From Hyphomicrobiales bacterium (GTDB lineage: Bacteria; Pseudomonadota; Alphaproteobacteria; Rhizobiales; Beijerinckiaceae), in contig CAKNFP010000001.1 of the NCBI GenBank assembly GCA_930633525.1, positions 4,029,501 to 4,093,500 on the forward strand: a stretch of DNA of 64,000 nucleotides, given 5' to 3'. A program made the translations under genes and the position numbers. Each line of letters begins with the position of its first letter. The stretch's first letter is position 1. Positions 25,981 to 34,711 of this stretch are shown here, one piece after another. The notes below the pieces were generated by a model. It had not been told where the DNA came from and ran no database searches. It saw nothing but the letters and a program-made list of their open reading frames with translations.

Positions 25981-26121
25981 GGGGGGGGGGGGGGGGGGGG
26001 GGGGGCGCCGCCCCCCCAGGGGGGGGGGGGGGGGCGGGGGGCGCCCCCCCCCCCCCCCCCACCCCCCCCCCCCCCCCCCCCCGCGGTCGCGGCGCATTGT
26101 CGCCGCGACCGCCCCCCCCCC
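25981..26121. repeat. poly-G / poly-C tract around a 12-bp hairpin, probable assembly artefact
   Basis: After the ProX-like stop there are 25 consecutive G (25981-26005), a further G-rich block (26019-26041), then C runs (26044-26060 and 26062-26082), a perfect hairpin (26083-26112) and a short C run (to 26121). The order unique-G-run-C-run-unique is what two-colour sequencing dropout gives when reads from both sides meet a strong hairpin. True sequence here should be regarded as unknown. Confidence 0.7.
26083..26112 (+). terminator. strong hairpin, possible terminator of the ProVWX-like operon
   Basis: GCGGTCGCGGCG and CGCCGCGACCGC form a perfect 12-bp stem with a CATTGT loop. It is placed after the operon and before the cupin gene. 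There is no T tract, and neighbouring sequence is unreliable. Confidence 0.45.
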
Positions 26122-26148
26122 GCCGATATAAGGCTTGAAGGTCTCGTA

Positions 26149-26505
26149 ATGCCGATCGTAACGAAGCTGACGACCCTCGACAGCAGCAAAGAAGAAGCGC
26201 TCACCGGGAGAGGCCCCGTTCCTCATCCGATCGGCCAGTTGGTCTCTGAAATCGGATCCCATCCACTGCTCGCCGATCCCGCAGCGCGGGCCCGCATCGG
26301 CATATGGGAATCGACGCCCGGGCAATGGCGCCGCCAGCAGCATGCCGCGGAGCTCAGCGTCATCGTCAGCGGTCGCTGCCGCTTCGTGCCGGATGATCAG
26401 GCCGAAATCGAAATGACCGCGGGTGATGTCGTCTATTTCCCCGAGGACACGCAAGGCTTGTGGGTAATCAGCGAAACGGTTCGAAAGATCTACGTGCTGC
26501 TGTGA
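26149..26505 (+). CDS. small cupin-domain protein (EutQ/DUF861-like)
   Basis: A 118-residue single cupin protein starting at ATG 26149 (MPIVTKLTTL). The second cupin motif region is GDVVYFPEDTQGLWVIS and the first is HAAELSVIVSGRCRF. The WESTPGQW segment is typical of the DUF861 group, for which no general function is known; ligand binding or sugar/amine metabolism has been suggested for relatives. It lies downstream of the ProVWX-like operon. Confidence 0.85.
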   Translation: MPIVTKLTTLDSSKEEALTGRGPVPHPIGQLVSEIGSHPLLADPAARARIGIWESTPGQWRRQQHAAELSVIVSGRCRFVPDDQAEIEMTAGDVVYFPEDTQGLWVISETVRKIYVLL

Positions 26506-26626
26506 GGACACCGCGGAACCTGATCCCGTTGGCTACGCGTCCGAATTCAACCGTGCCGCATCGCCGCGATGCCTTGCTTGATTGCGGCAGGAGGATTGCG
26601 ATGCCCGCCCTTCAAGGCTGCGCCTG

Positions 26627-27574
26627 ATGCTTCTCTCGAGCCGCATCAACTGGAACCTCCTCCACACCTTCGTTGTGCTGGCCGATTGCCAGAACATCTC
26701 GCGGGCGGCCGAAGTCCTCGGGCGCGGACAGCCGGCGGTCAGTGCCGCCCTCAAGAATCTCGAGGACCAGGTCGGCCATCCGCTAATCGAACGGGGCCCG
26801 CGCCTGTTCCGACTGACCGAGGCCGGCAAGCTGCTCTACCGCGAGGCGCGCGAAATCTGCGGCTCGATCGACCGGATCGCAGGTCTATTGACGGATTCCG
26901 CTGAGGTGCTGGTCGGCAATGTCCGGGTCGCGATCGCCAGCCACATGACGAGCCCGATCATCGACAGGGCGTTCTATGAGTTCAGCCGCCGCTACAGCCG
27001 TGCCACCTTGACGATCGAGGTCATGAACAGCCGCGACATCATGGAGGCGATGTCCGACCGGCTGCTCCATTTTGGAATCGGGCCCGTCTTCAGCAAGCTT
27101 CCCGAACTCGAATATCTGCACATCTTCAAGGAGCATTGCGGCTTCTATTGCGGCGTGGGTCACCCGTTGTTCGGGCGTCGGGATCTCAGGCTGGCCGATC
27201 TCGAGAACCAGGCGATCATCACCTACCGATCGGCGATCGATTCCGACACGCTTCAATCGATCACGGACATGCGCGCGACAGTGCGTTTCGCCGATCCCAT
27301 CAAGGGCATCGCAAACAATCTCGAAGAGGTTCGCCGGATGATCATCGCCGGCATCGGCATCGGAGCCATTCCGGTGCAGATCGCCGCGCGCGACGTCCGC
27401 GACGGCCTGCTTTGGCGGCTTCCTCCCTATGACGATGTCATGCCGATAGACGTCTACCTGCTGACGAATCCTAGGGTCCGGCCCAGCAAGTCGGAACTCG
27501 CATTCGTTTCGGTGCTGCGCGAGATCGTCGAGGAAACGCCGCTCGACGACAGGACCTATCGCGGCGGCAAGTAA
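26627..27574 (+). CDS. LysR-family transcriptional regulator
   Basis: A 315-residue LysR regulator. The helix-turn-helix lies at about residues 10-65 (WNLLHTFVVLADCQNISRAA, then GQPAVSAALKNLEDQ) and the effector domain follows. ATG 26627 is preferred; the frame also allows a TTG at 26582. It precedes the tautomerase-hydrolase pair on the same strand and may regulate it or the upstream importer. Confidence 0.9.
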   Translation: MLLSSRINWNLLHTFVVLADCQNISRAAEVLGRGQPAVSAALKNLEDQVGHPLIERGPRLFRLTEAGKLLYREAREICGSIDRIAGLLTDSAEVLVGNVRVAIASHMTSPIIDRAFYEFSRRYSRATLTIEVMNSRDIMEAMSDRLLHFGIGPVFSKLPELEYLHIFKEHCGFYCGVGHPLFGRRDLRLADLENQAIITYRSAIDSDTLQSITDMRATVRFADPIKGIANNLEEVRRMIIAGIGIGAIPVQIAARDVRDGLLWRLPPYDDVMPIDVYLLTNPRVRPSKSELAFVSVLREIVEETPLDDRTYRGGK

Positions 27575-27640
27575 GTCCGGAGAGCCGCGAGACCAGGCCG
27601 AGGCTCAACGAAGATCCAAGTTCACCAGAGGAGACTGACA

Positions 27641-27856
27641 ATGCCAATCATCCGTGTCGAATTGCTGGAAGGGCGAACGCGGGAGCAGAAGCAGGCCTTC
27701 GCGAAGGCCGTGACGGACAGCTTCGTGGCAACCTGCGGCGGTACCCCCCAGAGCGTGCAGGTCGTATTCCAGAGCGTCGCGCCCGACGACTGGGCCGCTT
27801 CCGGCCAGCTGCTTTCCGAAAAAGCGGCCGCGCCGGCGACCAAGCAACCCGCGTAA
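27641..27856 (+). CDS. 4-oxalocrotonate tautomerase-family protein
   Basis: A 71-residue tautomerase. After removal of Met the N-terminal proline, the catalytic base of the family, is exposed (PIIRVELLEGR). Arg11 of the LEGR motif is conserved, but the second active-site arginine (Arg39 in 4-OT) is Gln here (SVQVVF). A GAGGAG ribosome site lies in front. It is 12 bp upstream of the hydrolase, suggesting a small degradative operon in which an enol product is tautomerised and a ring-cleavage product hydrolysed. Confidence 0.88.
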   Translation: MPIIRVELLEGRTREQKQAFAKAVTDSFVATCGGTPQSVQVVFQSVAPDDWAASGQLLSEKAAAPATKQPA

Positions 27857-27868
27857 GGAGTGGGCATC

Positions 27869-28645
27869 ATGACGAAAGCCGTCGAAAGTTCCTACGTTGT
27901 CGAAGGCAGCGGACCGCCGCTCTTCATGATCCATGGGATCGGGGCCCGCAAGACGAGCTGGGCCGCTTTGACCCAGCACCTGAAGGACGATTTCACCTGC
28001 ATCGCTTATGATCTGCGTGGTCATGGCGATACGCCCAAGGGCGAAGGGCACTTCGGCCTGGACGAACTCGTCGCTGATCTTGAAGCGCTGCGGGCGAAGC
28101 TGGGCATCGAAAAAGCCCATTTCATCGGGCATTCGCTCGGCGGCATGATCGGACCAGCATATGCCCGTCTCTACCCCGAAAGGGTCAAGGCGCTCGGCCT
28201 GCTGTCAACGGCTGCGTTCCGAACGCCAGACGACAGCGCCAAGGTCAAGGCCGTGGTAACCGCCATGGAGCAGAAGGGCATTCCTCAGGTTCTAGGCACG
28301 CTGGCGGACCGCTGGTTTACGGACCGGTTCCAGGCTGAGCATGCGGACAGGATCGAAGCCCGCAAGGCTCAGGTTGTGGCGACGGATCCAGAGGTTTTCC
28401 TGAACGTCTTCCGCATCTATGCGGAGACCGAGATGTCGCCGTGGTTGCACGAGGTCGCGGTGCCGTCTCTGGTCCTGACAGGAGAACTCGATGGCGGCTG
28501 CAATCCGCGGCTCAATCAGCAGATCGCTGATGCGCTTCCGAACTCGGAACTCGTCATTCTGGAGGGGCTGAAACACGCCATCCTGATCGAGGCGACGGAG
28601 CGCGTGGCACCGCCGATCGTGCGCTTCCTGAAGCATGCTGCTTGA
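27869..28645 (+). CDS. alpha/beta hydrolase, ring-cleavage-product or enol-lactone hydrolase-like
   Basis: A 258-residue alpha/beta hydrolase. Oxyanion segment LFMIHGIGARKTSW, nucleophile elbow FIGHSLGGMIG (Ser about residue 94), acid in TGELDGGCN, and catalytic His in EGLKHAIL (about 235). ATG 27869 is preferred because AAGGAG lies 8 bp upstream. Paralogous to 19945-20712. Adjacent to the tautomerase, so a role in aromatic catabolism is likely; the exact substrate is unknown. Confidence 0.88.
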   Translation: MTKAVESSYVVEGSGPPLFMIHGIGARKTSWAALTQHLKDDFTCIAYDLRGHGDTPKGEGHFGLDELVADLEALRAKLGIEKAHFIGHSLGGMIGPAYARLYPERVKALGLLSTAAFRTPDDSAKVKAVVTAMEQKGIPQVLGTLADRWFTDRFQAEHADRIEARKAQVVATDPEVFLNVFRIYAETEMSPWLHEVAVPSLVLTGELDGGCNPRLNQQIADALPNSELVILEGLKHAILIEATERVAPPIVRFLKHAA

Positions 28646-28683
28646 CGGCTGCTCATTCGGGCCTGCCAAGCCGGAACGCGCCG

Positions 28684-28718
28684 GCCAACCTGCCTGGGCA
28701 TGCCCCAGGCAGGTTGGC
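28684..28718 (+). terminator. 15-bp hairpin after the hydrolase gene
   Basis: GCCAACCTGCCTGGG and CCCAGGCAGGTTGGC form a perfect stem with a CATGC loop, 38 bp after the hydrolase stop. No T tract follows. Probable intrinsic-like terminator. Confidence 0.65.
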
Positions 28719-28752
28719 ATCGCCTCGACCAACCATCAGAAGCCTCGAGACT

Positions 28753-28990
28753 CTACCTCTGAGCGATAACAATCAGGGGAGCACGTCAGCCGCACTCGAG
28801 CGCGTGCACGCCGCCGAGCGCCCACCGGCTGTCATCAGGCCGGAGCTGATCCCGCGATTCCGCGAACTGATGCCGACGAATCCGACCGAGTGCACGATCT
28901 GATTTCGGAAAGCCTGGCTGCAAAGCATCGTCGATCGCGTCGAAGTCGACGCAGAGACCGCCCGAAGCATCGGCGAGGCCAACCAGGAAA
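28753..28990 (+). pseudogene. C-terminal remnant of a large serine recombinase
   Basis: In one frame the text AALERVHAAE, IRPELIPRFRELM, an in-frame stop (28900-28902), and FRKAWLQSIVDRVEVD resembles the coiled-coil and C-terminal end of site-specific serine recombinases (family pattern LERAK...LIERFGRTMRE...FRKAYLQSLIDVIEVDD). Catalytic and zinc-ribbon parts are absent. Decayed mobile-element fragment; assignment is from remembered family pattern. Confidence 0.5.
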
Positions 28991-29159
28991 CAGGTCGCCG
29001 CCGCGGAGAACCTCGCACCCCCCGGTATTTCACGGGCGACGGCCTCAAGGGCACGATGAGCGAAGCGGACTTCATATCTTCAAGGCGCGCATGCACAAGG
29101 GACGACGTGCAAAGGCACGCTGTGGCGAACTCATCTTGGGCTTCCGTGCGGCAATGTGC

Positions 29160-29527
29160 TGAAGCCTTCGGGCGAAGTCGCGCTGGATCCGGATGAAGGG
29201 ATGCAGCGCGCGATCCACCTGTTCATTTAGCATGATGCCGAGCCGGGCCACATCAATATGATAAGGATTGGTCATGTGTGTGCCTTCTCCTGCGCAAACC
29301 GTCCCGATCAGGGCCTCGTAGCCGTTGAGCGGCGCCAGATGCACGCGGACGGCCGGCATCTCGACGCTCGCCGGGCCGAAGAGCCTTTGCAGGGCGGCGG
29401 TATCGGGCAGTCCACCGGCATCGAGGATCCTGGCGAGTTCCTCCGCAAGCTCGCGTTCGCAGCCGCGGTCATCCCGGTACTGGAATTGATCGAAGCCGCC
29501 ATGACCGAGGAGCTGAACCGCTCTCAT
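29160..29527 (-). pseudogene. mosaic remnant: oxidoreductase start joined to IS21 istA/istB ends
   Basis: Reading on the minus strand, the frame starts MRAVQLLGHGGFDQFQYRDD, like the N-terminus of zinc-type quinone oxidoreductases. It then switches to LAEELARILDAGGLPD and PAVRVHLAPLNGYEALIG, like the C-terminus of IS21 IstA transposases, and then to MTNPYHIDVARLGIMLNE, like the start of IstB ATPases. None of the three proteins is complete. The arrangement points to an IS21-type insertion into an oxidoreductase gene followed by deletion. Confidence 0.45.
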
Positions 29528-29614
29528 CGCCTAGCTCTCCAGTGTTCAGGCACGCCTTGCCGGAAGCTCGGAGCCAGGGGCAACCGAACCCCGGACTTTT
29601 GAGACAGCGGCATC

Positions 29615-30943
29615 TCAGTCCGCGGTCTCAGCTCGCGCGAGCGTTGCGGGATGCGGCGGGCGCGGAAGGCCCAGGTGATCCCGGAGCGTCGTTCCGGAGT
29701 ATTCCTTGCGAAAGAGCCCGCGCTTCTGAAGGATCGGCACGACCTTGTCGACAAAGTCCTCGAAGGGCTTCGGGGAATATGGCGTCATGATAGCAAAGCC
29801 GTCGCAAGCGCCTGCCTTGAACCATTGCTCGAAATCATCAGCAACCTGAGTAGGCGTTCCGATGATGACGCGATGGCCAGCGCTGACCGCGGTGAAGTCG
29901 CGAAGTTGACGTATCGTCATGTTGTAGCGCTTCGCGATTGATTGCAGGACGCGCGCATGCCCCTGCATCATCGTCGATTCTGGGAGCTCCGGCAGCGGTC
30001 CGTCGAGATCGAACTGATTGAGGTCGGTCCCTACACGATCGGACAGCACCCGCATTGAGGTGACGGGATCGACCATCGAACCGAGCTTAGCGATGATCTC
30101 CTTGGCCTCTTCTTCGGTATCTCCGATGATGGGCGATACACCAAGCAGAATTTTGACGGCGTCGTGGGGCCGTCCTGCCTTTTCGGCGCAGCACCGGAGT
30201 TTGCCTGAGAATGCGACTGCGTCCTCGATGAAGGACTGGGATGCGAAGACGACTTCCGCCGTCTCGCCTGCGAAATCGAGGCCGCGATCCGAGGCGCCAG
30301 CCTGGAATATCACGGGGTAGCCCTGGGGGGGGCGGCTGGCGTTCAGCGGTCCTTTGACTTGGTAGTACTGGCCGACATAGTTAAGGGTGTGCATCTTGCT
30401 GGTATCGATGAAGACGCCTGTCTCGCGGTTTGCGACGACGGCGTCCTCCTCCCAGCTGTCCCAGAGCCCTTTTGCGACCTTCAGGTACTCCTCGGCCATC
30501 GCGTAGCGCTGATCATGCGGCGGATGCTTCTCCTTGGAGAAGTTCGCGGCCGCATCCGGGCTGGAGCCTGTGACGACGTTCCAGCCGACCCTCCCCCCGC
30601 TCAGGTGATCGATCGATGCAAGGGCTCTCGCGACATTGTACGGCTCGGAATAGGTCGTCGAAACGGTGGCAACGAGGCCGATGCGCTCGGTTACGGTGGA
30701 GAGGGCGCCGAGCAGCGTCAGCGGCTCGAAGCGAACGACGAAGGTCGGAGCTGCATCGGCTCCGGTGTTCACTGCGTCGGCAAAGAAGACGAAGTCAAAC
30801 TTGCCCCGCTTGGCTGTTTTGACGGCATCGGCGATACCGACGAACTTCTCCTTGTCCGAATTGGCGCCTGGCATGCGCCAGCCGGCGACATGACCTCCGA
30901 CCCCATGCGAGAGCGAGCCGAGATGCATCATTTTTATGGTCAT
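29615..30943 (-). CDS. LLM-class flavin-dependent monooxygenase, NtaA/SnaA-like
   Basis: A 442-residue monooxygenase of the bacterial-luciferase-like family, NtaA/SnaA/DszA subgroup, which uses FMNH2 supplied by a separate reductase to oxidise N- or S-containing or aromatic compounds. Typical blocks are FFADAVNT, RIGLVATVSTTYSEPYNVAR, DHLSGGRVGWNVVTG and PVIFQAGASDRGLDFA. ATG 30943 follows GGAGAGAAG. It is transcribed divergently from the TetR gene 31303-32037; the flavin reductase at 32110-32685 is a plausible partner. Confidence 0.92.
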   Translation of the reverse strand: MTIKMMHLGSLSHGVGGHVAGWRMPGANSDKEKFVGIADAVKTAKRGKFDFVFFADAVNTGADAAPTFVVRFEPLTLLGALSTVTERIGLVATVSTTYSEPYNVARALASIDHLSGGRVGWNVVTGSSPDAAANFSKEKHPPHDQRYAMAEEYLKVAKGLWDSWEEDAVVANRETGVFIDTSKMHTLNYVGQYYQVKGPLNASRPPQGYPVIFQAGASDRGLDFAGETAEVVFASQSFIEDAVAFSGKLRCCAEKAGRPHDAVKILLGVSPIIGDTEEEAKEIIAKLGSMVDPVTSMRVLSDRVGTDLNQFDLDGPLPELPESTMMQGHARVLQSIAKRYNMTIRQLRDFTAVSAGHRVIIGTPTQVADDFEQWFKAGACDGFAIMTPYSPKPFEDFVDKVVPILQKRGLFRKEYSGTTLRDHLGLPRPPHPATLARAETAD

Positions 30944-31302
30944 TTTTCTTCTCTCCAACGATCGGGCAGAGCCGGCCGTTTTGCGACTGGGCTTGTCATT
31001 CGTCTTCCAGGGAGCGAGCTAGAAATTTCCGAGTCCGAGATTCCTGAGGGCGCGTCAGGACCTTCTTTGCCGGTCCCATCTTGATGATGACGTCATTGCC
31101 ATGACGACGGCGACATCAATTGCCGCCTTGAGGAACTAATCGAGCGATACGGCACCACTATCGTGATCGGCGCGCGATAATCCCATACCCGCTGGTCCCG
31201 TAGGAATCCGCAATATGGGTAATCGAGAGCCTCGCCGGATGCCATCGGCATCGTCCGAAAAATACAGTTGTATTGCAAATTCACGCATGCTACGTTCTCT
31301 CT
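30944..31302. other. divergent intergenic region between monooxygenase and tetR
   Basis: About 360 bp without a gene, expected to carry the divergent promoters. It becomes AT-rich near 31250 and contains the inverted repeat at 31261-31274. I see no other clear structure. Confidence 0.5.
31261..31274. promoter_or_regulatory. AATACA-GT-TGTATT inverted repeat, TetR operator candidate
   Basis: Perfect 6-bp arms with a 2-bp spacer lie 29 bp upstream of the tetR start and in the divergent promoter region. TetR-family proteins commonly bind such palindromes; binding is inferred. Confidence 0.4.
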
Positions 31303-32037
31303 ATGAACAGTAAAAATTTTAGCAGCTCTAACTCTAGAGATGATATTCGCTCTGAAATCATCGCAGCCACGATTGACGTCCTGGTCCGTGAAGGCATTGT
31401 GGGCGCAACATTTCGACGTATAGCTGCTACGGCGGGCGTCTCCGCGGGCGCCGTACAACATCATTTTCCGACTCGGCTGCAATTGCTTTACGAAACGCTC
31501 GATGACGTCTTTCTACATTTGGGGCGAACTTTGGTTTCATTCGAATTTTCTTCTGATATTGAAGCCCGCGTACAACAGGTTATCGATGTGTTGTGGGATT
31601 TCTATGGAGGTCAAAATTATTTGGCTGCGCAAGTAATACTTCTTGGCTCCCGCCTTAATCTTACTAAAGATCGTGTCATCCAGCGACGCTCTTATCGTGA
31701 GATGGATAGACTTTTTGGGGAAGCTTGGGAGCGGATTGTCGGGGGCTCGGCGATTGATGCCAAAGCAGGGTACCCGCTATTGAGGCTTCTGCTTTCGACG
31801 ATGCGAGGCATGGCAATTATCGCCGTTCACCGCCGCCTTGCCGACTTTGCAGACGTTCAATTGTCAATCCTCGCTGGTTTGATCCGAGAAGCTCTGATTT
31901 CGGGGAAGATACCAGCTGCAGGGAATTTCGAATTGAAAGTCGATTCGGCTGTTGCGTGCGCAGGAACGGGAATTGCCCCGTTCGGAAAGCATGGGGAAAA
32001 TCCGCTTGGCATTGCGGATGCCCTATTTCCTCTTTGA
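31303..32037 (+). CDS. TetR-family transcriptional regulator
   Basis: A 244-residue regulator starting at MNSKNFSSSNS (ATG 31303). The helix-turn-helix is at about residues 15-60 (EIIAATIDVLVREGIVGATF, then AGVSAGAVQHHF) and the ligand domain follows. Its base composition is clearly more AT-rich than neighbouring genes, as is the adjoining upstream region, suggesting separate origin. It probably regulates the divergent LLM monooxygenase and the flavin reductase downstream. Confidence 0.9.
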   Translation: MNSKNFSSSNSRDDIRSEIIAATIDVLVREGIVGATFRRIAATAGVSAGAVQHHFPTRLQLLYETLDDVFLHLGRTLVSFEFSSDIEARVQQVIDVLWDFYGGQNYLAAQVILLGSRLNLTKDRVIQRRSYREMDRLFGEAWERIVGGSAIDAKAGYPLLRLLLSTMRGMAIIAVHRRLADFADVQLSILAGLIREALISGKIPAAGNFELKVDSAVACAGTGIAPFGKHGENPLGIADALFPL

Positions 32038-32109
32038 GAGGCGTTTTTCAGTCAAACGCTACCACTTGAGTTAAGGTTCTAATGTCTATCGGAATGCAGG
32101 AGCACTATA

Positions 32110-32685
32110 ATGAGGACTGATACGACTCCGATCTTAATCCACAGCGCCGATTCGGGTCGCATCCTGCCCGGTACGGCTGACGCATTTCGTACCATGTGCC
32201 GCGGTATTGGCGCCACTGTGGCTCTTGTGGCCACGGAATACCTTGGCCAGCGGCATCTGATGGTGGCAACATCGACTTGCTCGGTATCCTTCGATCCGCC
32301 ATCTCTTTTGATCTGCGTGAACACCGCAGCCTCGTCTTACAATGCGGTGCGGGCGCGGGGAGCATTCTCGCTCGCGATTCTTCCCGCTTCCGCGGATGAC
32401 ATCGGGCGCCACGTTTCGCAGCTTCCAGCAGAGCAGCGTTTTGCGCGCGGTGACTGGAACTCATTGAGCGACGTAGAATCGATACTCGATGGCTTGCCCT
32501 GGCTCGCTGACGCCCAGTCGACGGCCTTCTGTCGGGTGGAACAGAGGTTTGATTACGGCACCCACTCTGTATTTATCGGCCGGGTGTCATCCTTGATGCT
32601 GGGTTCCACGGTACGTGACCCTCTAATGTATTGCCAAGGAAAATTTGGCCGCTTTGAACCCGCACTAGAATCTGTTTCAGCCTAA
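32110..32685 (+). CDS. flavin reductase-like protein (FMN reductase of two-component monooxygenase)
   Basis: A 191-residue protein of the flavin reductase-like (HpaC/NtaB-type) FMN-binding split-barrel family. Conserved segments are STCSVSFDPPSLLICVNTAASS and ARGAFSLAILPA. It would supply reduced FMN to the LLM monooxygenases encoded at 29615-30943, 38577-39968 and 40024-41358. An AGGAG ribosome site (32098-32102) precedes the ATG. Slightly lower GC than average. Confidence 0.88.
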   Translation: MRTDTTPILIHSADSGRILPGTADAFRTMCRGIGATVALVATEYLGQRHLMVATSTCSVSFDPPSLLICVNTAASSYNAVRARGAFSLAILPASADDIGRHVSQLPAEQRFARGDWNSLSDVESILDGLPWLADAQSTAFCRVEQRFDYGTHSVFIGRVSSLMLGSTVRDPLMYCQGKFGRFEPALESVSA

Positions 32686-33067
32686 TCAGGCTAAAGCTAA
32701 AATACGTTTACCCGAATAGAAGCAATGCCGCGCCGACCGCAGACGGCTTCGGTCGGATAAATCTCCTATAACCGCACGGTTGATCCCATTTCTATCTGAA
32801 TAGCGCTGGATGGGTGACTGCGGCATCGGTTTACAGGCAGTCGATCTGCGCAATAGCTCTCTGTCGCCAACAACCCTCATTCCAAGCGTGAGCAAAAGTT
32901 TCGCAAATTCTGCGCACAAATCTCTTGACGAGTATACGGGTATACCAAATGTTGCAGGCAGAGTTGCTCGCCGGGAGGCGCTGAGCAGCGCGACAGCGCT
33001 CTTATCCGTAGGCGTACGCAGATAGCCGATTCAATCTGCATAAAATAGAAACTGAGGGGTTCACAGT
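32686..33067. other. intergenic region upstream of the Dpp-like operon
   Basis: About 380 bp without a gene. Near its right end a TTGACG box (32924-32929) is followed, in the spacer before AATGTT, by GGTATACCAA (32939-32948), which is most of the palindrome found at 41790-41801. This looks like a regulated promoter for the 33068-41358 genes. Nothing else is recognised. Confidence 0.45.
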
Positions 33068-34711
33068 ATGGCATACTCGAAATCGAGGGCTTGGCGCGGG
33101 CAAACACGCGCAATGAACGGAGGGGTCTGCAGAACCGGCATTCTCGGCGTTGCGACGGCGGCCGGGCTGATGTTGACCGGCGCCGCACTCGCGCAGCAAA
33201 CCCCACCCAAGGCGGGCGGAACCGTCATCATCGGGATGACCGAGCCGGTGAACGTCAACCCCGACCTGTCCACCAACTATCCCAACCAGCTTGTCGGCTG
33301 CATGATCTACGAAGGGTTGGTTCAAGTCTCGCGCGACGCCACGATCGAGCCGCTGCTTGCAGAATCCTGGAACGTTTCGGAAGATGGCAAGACCTATTCC
33401 TTCAAACTGAAGAAAACTAATTGGCAAGACGGCAAGCCATTCACATCTGCTGACGTGAAGTTCACGATCGAGAAGATTTCGTCGAAGTTCGCACCGGTGT
33501 TCGCGTCGGCCGCCAGCGTGATCTCCGGCATCGAAACGCCCGACGAGCGCACCGTTATCTTTAAGTTGAAGGAATCTTTCGGCCCCTTTCTGATGTCGCT
33601 GGCTTGCCCGCAGGGCGGGGCCATCATGCCGGCTCATCTTTTCCACGGCAGCGAAAACGACCCTGCCAAGAACGCCGCCAGCTCCACGGCTCCCGTGGGA
33701 ACGGGTCCGTTCAAGCTGACCGAATGGAAGCGCGGCGATTTCCTGCGGCTCCAAGCCAACCGCGATTACCACGTCAAGGATCGTCCCTACCTTCGCGAGG
33801 TGATCATCCGGCACATCCCGCAAGCCACGTCGCGTCTCCAGGCGTTGCGCGCGAGCGAAATCGACTTCGTTCCCGGCTATTTCGTGCCGCCAAGCGATTA
33901 CGGCGTGGTGAGCGGCACCAAGGGGCTGAAGCTTGAAAATTCGGGCTTTGCTCCCGGAGCCAAGATGCTCTTCCTCAACACGACGGTTGAGCCGCTCAAC
34001 CGAAAGGAAGTGCGCCACGCTCTGATGCGGGCGACCGACCGTGCGTTTCTGTATAAGAACGTGTGGTTTAATACGGGCGGCATAGGTCGCATGCCCTTCA
34101 CAAGCAAAATCGAATGGGCAGCGGACAAGGAGATCGACTACGCCACCCAATATCCATTCGATATCGAGGCCGCCAAAACCGCGCTCGACAAAGCGAATTT
34201 GCCGGTCGGCGCGGATGGTACCCGCTTCAAGCTGACTTTTGTTTACAATCCCGAGTATGGCGACGTGGCGCAGGCTGCCCAGGCGATCAAAAGCATGTGG
34301 TCGCAGGTCGGCGTCGATGTGAGGCTGATCGCGGTTGAGGGTTCGGCCTATGGCGAGCGGATCTTCACACAAAAGAACTACGACATGACGATGATCGGCT
34401 ACACCAGCTATGGCGATCCGGCCCTTGGCGTTGCTCGGATCTTCGTGAGCGGCGCAATCGGCCAGCCTTTCGGCAACGCTTCGCTTTACAGCAATTCGGG
34501 CGTGGACGATCTGTTTCAGCGCGGTCGCTCGGCGAGCGATCTGAAACAACGAGGCATCTTCTACAAGCAGGTCCAGAAAATCCTGGCTGACGAGCTACCG
34601 GTTCTAACGCTGCAGGAATACCAGCACGAGGATGCCGCGCGTTCCGCCTTGAAAGACGTCTGGGGTGGCCAGGGCTATGGCCGCTGGAGCAACGCCTGGC
34701 TCGACGAGTAG
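33068..34711 (+). CDS. Dpp/Opp-type ABC substrate-binding protein (SBP family 5)
   Basis: A 547-residue periplasmic binding protein with a long signal region (hydrophobic core GILGVATAAGLMLTGAALAQ). The family 5 start (GGTVIIGMTEPVNVNPDLST) and the inner block WQDGKPFTSADVKFTIEKI are present. It heads an operon with two permeases and a fused ATPase. Members carry peptides, nickel chelates, or other medium-size solutes; presence of LLM monooxygenases in the same operon suggests a catabolic substrate. Confidence 0.93.
   Translation: MAYSKSRAWRGQTRAMNGGVCRTGILGVATAAGLMLTGAALAQQTPPKAGGTVIIGMTEPVNVNPDLSTNYPNQLVGCMIYEGLVQVSRDATIEPLLAESWNVSEDGKTYSFKLKKTNWQDGKPFTSADVKFTIEKISSKFAPVFASAASVISGIETPDERTVIFKLKESFGPFLMSLACPQGGAIMPAHLFHGSENDPAKNAASSTAPVGTGPFKLTEWKRGDFLRLQANRDYHVKDRPYLREVIIRHIPQATSRLQALRASEIDFVPGYFVPPSDYGVVSGTKGLKLENSGFAPGAKMLFLNTTVEPLNRKEVRHALMRATDRAFLYKNVWFNTGGIGRMPFTSKIEWAADKEIDYATQYPFDIEAAKTALDKANLPVGADGTRFKLTFVYNPEYGDVAQAAQAIKSMWSQVGVDVRLIAVEGSAYGERIFTQKNYDMTMIGYTSYGDPALGVARIFVSGAIGQPFGNASLYSNSGVDDLFQRGRSASDLKQRGIFYKQVQKILADELPVLTLQEYQHEDAARSALKDVWGGQGYGRWSNAWLDE

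Noticed and set aside
25720..26505. Long Gly/Pro-rich frames on both strands across the poly-G/poly-C block
   Set aside because: They arise from the homopolymer tract; only the 3' part from 26149 is a credible cupin gene.
33002..34549. 515-residue antisense frame opposite the Dpp-like binding protein
   Set aside because: No recognisable motif; the plus-strand gene is a clear family 5 binding protein.
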